Positions 61,036-64,000 of a stretch of DNA of 64,000 nt are shown piece by piece. Where the stretch lies: assembly GCA_900541035.1 (NCBI GenBank), contig UQIN01000005.1, positions 1 to 64,000 on the forward strand. Direction: 5' to 3'. The notes under the pieces were generated by a model that did not search any database, was not told the origin of the DNA, and saw only the letters and a list, made by a program, of their open reading frames with translations. Origin of the DNA: an uncultured Collinsella sp. GTDB taxonomy: Bacteria > Actinomycetota > Coriobacteriia > Coriobacteriales > Coriobacteriaceae. Each line of letters opens with the position of its first letter. The stretch's first letter is position 1. The translations under genes and the position numbers were made by a program.

Positions 61036-62360
61036 GCCTGCAAACGAGGATTAAGGCTGCCGGCGCTGCGGCGGCGGCAGCGCCTGTAGATGCGGGGCGT
61101 CGCCGCGCCGTGAAACGACGCACCAAGCGCGCCGTGATGGACCGCATGGGTTACGACGAAGTGGCGCGTATCAGCGCCTATATCGACCCGGCACTTGCCC
61201 GCTCGGAATTGCGTCCTGCGGTGGAGGCGGCGCTCAATGTTGAGGAGCCGACCGATCTCGCGACGCCCGAGCGCGAGACCATCATCGACGAGATTTTGGA
61301 TGACGTGGTGGGCTTGGGGCCGTTGCAGCCGCTCATCGAGGACGACACCGTTACCGAGATCATGATCAACGGCTGCCACTCGGCTTTCTTTGAACGCGGC
61401 GGCGTCTTGTACCCCATCGAGCATGCGTTTGAGGATGATGAGCAGATCCGTGTGCTTATCGACCGCATTATCTCGCCACTTGGCCGCCGCATCGACGAGC
61501 GCAGCCCCATCGTCAACGCCCGCCTCAAAACGGGCTATCGCGTCAACGCGGTGATTCCGCCTGTGGCGATTGACGGACCGATTCTCACCATCCGAAAGTT
61601 CTCGGACCGTATCTGCTCGCTGGACGAGCTCGTGGGGTTGGGATCGCTGCCGCTTTGGTATGCGCAGCTGCTGTCGTGTGCGGTGTCGCTGCGACAGGAC
61701 CTGGCGGTTGCGGGAGGCACGGGATCTGGTAAGACCACCCTGCTCAACGCGTTGTCATGTGAGATTTCCACCGGCGAGCGCATCGTGACGATCGAGGACT
61801 CTGCCGAGCTCAAGTTTGCGCATCATCCGCACGTGGTGCGCCTAGAGGCGCGCGAGGCTTCAATTGAGGGCGAGGGCGCGGTGACGATCCGCGACCTGGT
61901 TACTAATGCCCTACGCATGCGCCCCGACCGCATCGTGGTGGGCGAGGTGCGCGGTGCCGAGTGCTGCGACATGTTGCAGGCCATGAACACGGGCCACGAC
62001 GGGTCGCTCACCACACTTCATGCGGGTTCAGAACAGGAGACCGTGGTGCGTCTGACGTTGCTTGCACGTTATGGCATCGATCTGCCGAGCGAGCTCATCG
62101 AGGAGCAGATTGCCATGGCGCTCGACGGCATCGTGATGTCCGAGCGCCACGCCGATGGCAGGCGTTTCGTCTCCTCGTATTCGGGGGTGCGACGCGCCGC
62201 ATCGGGTGGCGTAGAGCTCGAGCGCTATGTGACGTTCGATGCCGCCGAGCGCACCTGGACGCTTGACCGCGAGCCGCCGTTTATCGCAGAAGGCCTGCGG
62301 TCGGGGACGCTCACACAAGAGGAGGTGGACGAATGGAGATCACTGTGCCCCTCGTCGTAG
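61032..62360 (+). CDS. cpaF: Tad pilus secretion ATPase CpaF/TadA
   Basis: A 442-residue VirB11-type ATPase that powers pilus extrusion. Walker A is AGGTGSGKTTLLNAL, the Asp box is in RIVTIEDSAELKF, Walker B is in MRPDRIVVGEVRGAECCDMLQAMNTGHDG with the His box, and SLTTLHAGS follows. The N-terminal domain (about 1-180) includes DDVVGLGPLQPLIEDDTVTEIM. It overlaps cpaE by four bases and tadB by 28. Confidence 0.93.
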   Translation: MSLQTRIKAAGAAAAAAPVDAGRRRAVKRRTKRAVMDRMGYDEVARISAYIDPALARSELRPAVEAALNVEEPTDLATPERETIIDEILDDVVGLGPLQPLIEDDTVTEIMINGCHSAFFERGGVLYPIEHAFEDDEQIRVLIDRIISPLGRRIDERSPIVNARLKTGYRVNAVIPPVAIDGPILTIRKFSDRICSLDELVGLGSLPLWYAQLLSCAVSLRQDLAVAGGTGSGKTTLLNALSCEISTGERIVTIEDSAELKFAHHPHVVRLEAREASIEGEGAVTIRDLVTNALRMRPDRIVVGEVRGAECCDMLQAMNTGHDGSLTTLHAGSEQETVVRLTLLARYGIDLPSELIEEQIAMALDGIVMSERHADGRRFVSSYSGVRRAASGGVELERYVTFDAAERTWTLDREPPFIAEGLRSGTLTQEEVDEWRSLCPSS

Positions 62361-63259
62361 GGGGCTTGGCAGGGCTTTCTGTCGCGACGGCGTGCGGGGC
62401 GGAACCTCGTGTGCCGCAGGTACCGCCGGCGGAGCTGGCACGTCAGGCGCTCGAGACGGTGGCAGAGAAGCTGCCGCGTGAGCTGGTGGAAAACGATCTG
62501 CTGAAAAAGATCGCCCGTTCGTGGGCATCGCTGGCTCCGGCGCATCGCCTTGGCCTCGTGATCGAAGATGCTTCGGGACGTTTGGCGTTTCTGCTGCTAT
62601 CGAGCGGTGTCTGCTGCGTTTTACTAACGATGGTGTCGTTATCGCCCCTCGGATTTGCCTTGGGATTTGTTGCTCCGTTTGCCGTTGGCGCCGCTCGGGA
62701 TGGCTTTGAGAGCCGGCGCGAGCAACACGATGCAGAAGAGGCAATGCCCGAGGCGTTTACCGCACTTTCCATGTCGCTTGCCTCGGGACATTCGCTGGCC
62801 CAGGGCATGCGCTTTGTGGGCGCTCATGCGCAAGAGCCAGTACATACCGAGTTTTTGCGGGTGGCGGCGGCGATCGATTGCGGCATCTCGGCGACCGACG
62901 CGCTCGATGACTTGCTCGTGCGTATCGACGCCCCCGGTCTTTCGCTTGTGACCTTGGCGCTTAAGGTGTCTCAGCGCATCGGCGCTCCGCTTGCCGACTT
63001 ACTGTCCGAGGCGTCGAGCATGGTGGGGGAGCGCATTGAGCTCAAGCGCCGCCTGGATGTTAAGACGTCGCAGGCTCGCATGTCTGCGCATATGGTCGCG
63101 GCGATGCCGGCGGGCATGTGCGCGGTGTTGGCGCTGCTTTCGGCAGATTTTCGTCGCGGTCTTGCGACGCCTGCCGGCGCGGGCGCTGTGGTGCTGGGTC
63201 TTGCCCTCAACGCCGTTGCCCTGGTGGTTATCCGGCGCATTATGCGGGTGGAGCTATGA
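62333..63259 (+). CDS. tadB: Tad pilus inner-membrane platform protein TadB
   Basis: A 308-residue T2SF-type membrane protein. Membrane segments are at about 90-125 and at the C-terminus (about 255-300). The conserved cytoplasmic block is EEAMPEAFTALSMSLASGHSLAQGM. It pairs with TadC to form the assembly platform. ATG 62333 lies inside the end of cpaF with GAGGAGGTGG upstream. Confidence 0.85.
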   Translation: MEITVPLVVGGLAGLSVATACGAEPRVPQVPPAELARQALETVAEKLPRELVENDLLKKIARSWASLAPAHRLGLVIEDASGRLAFLLLSSGVCCVLLTMVSLSPLGFALGFVAPFAVGAARDGFESRREQHDAEEAMPEAFTALSMSLASGHSLAQGMRFVGAHAQEPVHTEFLRVAAAIDCGISATDALDDLLVRIDAPGLSLVTLALKVSQRIGAPLADLLSEASSMVGERIELKRRLDVKTSQARMSAHMVAAMPAGMCAVLALLSADFRRGLATPAGAGAVVLGLALNAVALVVIRRIMRVEL

Positions 63260-63897
63260 GCGCCCCGGTTGCAGTTGCGGCTTGCCTGTGCGCCCTGAGT
63301 GTATTTGTTGCGACGGGTTTGGATCGGGCGGATGCACGCAAGATCGCAGAGGCCTGCAAGCGCGAGGCGGTGCTGGTCGCTGCCGCGGGTCGCTCGGTGG
63401 TCGATGCTCTGACCGCGCGAGTGAAGGGCGCGGTTGGAGCGGGCGGCCCGGCGCGAGTGTCGCTCGGCGAAGTGTCCGAGATGATTGATGTTGTGCGCTT
63501 GGGTCTTTCGGCCGGTCTTTCGTTTGATGCGGCGCTTGAGATTTTCTGCGCCAACCGCCGGTCAGTGCTGGCTCTTCGCCTTGAGCGCGCCTGCATGGCG
63601 TGGCAGGTGGGCGTGGGCACGCGTGAGGACGAGTTGTTGGCCGCCGCCCGCGACCTGGACGTGCGAGCGCTCGAGACCTTTGCCATCACGGTGGGGCAGG
63701 CGCTCGCCCTGGGTGCCCCACTTGCCGAGACGCTGGCCGCTCAAAGTCGCGAGATCCGTGCGGCTCATCGCGCCGCGGTCGAGCGCGAGATCGAGCGTGC
63801 GCCCGTCAAGCTGCTGATTCCCACCGGCACGCTCATCTTGCCGGCGTTGCTTCTGTCCATATTGGGCCCGCTGCTGGGAGCAGGCGGGATGATGTAG
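63256..63897 (+). CDS. tadC: Tad pilus inner-membrane platform protein TadC
   Basis: A 213-residue T2SF-type membrane protein with an N-terminal hydrophobic segment, the block SEMIDVVRLGLSAGLSFDAALEIF, and a C-terminal segment (LIPTGTLILPALLLSILGPLLG). ATG 63256 overlaps the tadB stop (ATGA). Slightly shorter than some TadC proteins. Confidence 0.83.
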   Translation: MSAPVAVAACLCALSVFVATGLDRADARKIAEACKREAVLVAAAGRSVVDALTARVKGAVGAGGPARVSLGEVSEMIDVVRLGLSAGLSFDAALEIFCANRRSVLALRLERACMAWQVGVGTREDELLAAARDLDVRALETFAITVGQALALGAPLAETLAAQSREIRAAHRAAVEREIERAPVKLLIPTGTLILPALLLSILGPLLGAGGMM

Positions 63898-63907
63898 GGA
63901 GGAATAC

Positions 63908-64000
63908 ATGAACACGATGACTGACGCTGCTGGCAAGGTCCAGGGCTGGGCGTTTTGCCGGGCGGCACATGTTCGTCAGCGCGCCAAGGAACTATTGCAG
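63908..64000 (+). CDS. Start of a further tad-operon gene (partial)
   Basis: Thirty-one codons are visible from ATG 63908, with GGAGG nine bases upstream. The residues include KVQGWAFCRAAHVRQRAKELLQ. Its place after tadC and its basic amphipathic start fit a Flp-type pilin, but no hydrophobic pilin segment is yet in view. Confidence 0.5.
   Translation, partial: MNTMTDAAGKVQGWAFCRAAHVRQRAKELLQ

Overview
The window looks like the chromosome of a human-gut Collinsella-type coriobacterium (Actinobacteria). The evidence is high GC with strong codon bias in housekeeping genes, a phe T-box in front of pheST, many mannose-family PTS operons, GTG/TTG starts and a dense population of short intergenic repeats. 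Species is inference; no rRNA gene is present.

Left part (0.3-31 kb): an accessory sugar-amine island. It has an EamA exporter, a complete mannose-type PTS (EIIAB fusion, EIIC, EIID) followed by a FraB/FrlB-like SIS deglycase, a HAD phosphatase, a YitT protein, and a UTRA-type GntR regulator. RecQ, a second GntR and a second SIS deglycase follow. A housekeeping block (L-lactate dehydrogenase-type enzyme, MetA, 5-formyl-THF cyclo-ligase, HicAB toxin-antitoxin, M16C peptidase) comes next. Then a second PTS island holds a SIS gene, two GntR genes, EIIA, EIIB, EIIC, EIID, another SIS, an FrlD-like PfkB kinase, an exact second copy of the first SIS gene, a broken EIIC and an intact EIID. The best functional reading is uptake with phosphorylation of Amadori/Heyns compounds (fructoselysine, glucoselysine or related sugar-amino-acid conjugates), then deglycation to a hexose phosphate plus the amino acid. 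A palindrome of the form TATAACGTTATA lies in front of six of these genes or operons and probably ties them to the UTRA GntR regulators.

Middle part (31-44 kb): an AlbA_2-type ATP-binding regulator preceded by two 67-bp direct repeats; a decayed second copy of this gene and of its upstream element sits at 19.7-20.05 kb. Then come a Sau3AI/MutH-type restriction endonuclease with a divergent C5 methyltransferase, a DUF5710 protein, tRNA-Val(GAC), a second EamA transporter, a DUF4012 membrane-anchored protein, GlmM and an M32 carboxypeptidase.

Right part (44-64 kb): T-box-pheS-pheT; an ECF nickel/cobalt transporter (nikMN-like, nikQ, nikO) with a NikR-type operator over its promoter; a zinc-dependent phospholipase C-like protein; pyruvate kinase; a Ca2+-type P-ATPase with an apparently structured leader; RsgA; and a tad/cpa pilus operon (cpaB, cpaE, cpaF, tadB, tadC and the start of another gene) running off the right end.

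The observations most worth follow-up are the perfect CDS-bounded 1,035-bp duplication, the alternating 16-bp repeat array at 16.2 kb, the shared palindromic operator, the AlbA_2 relic, and the ATPase leader in which a loop can pair with the Shine-Dalgarno sequence.
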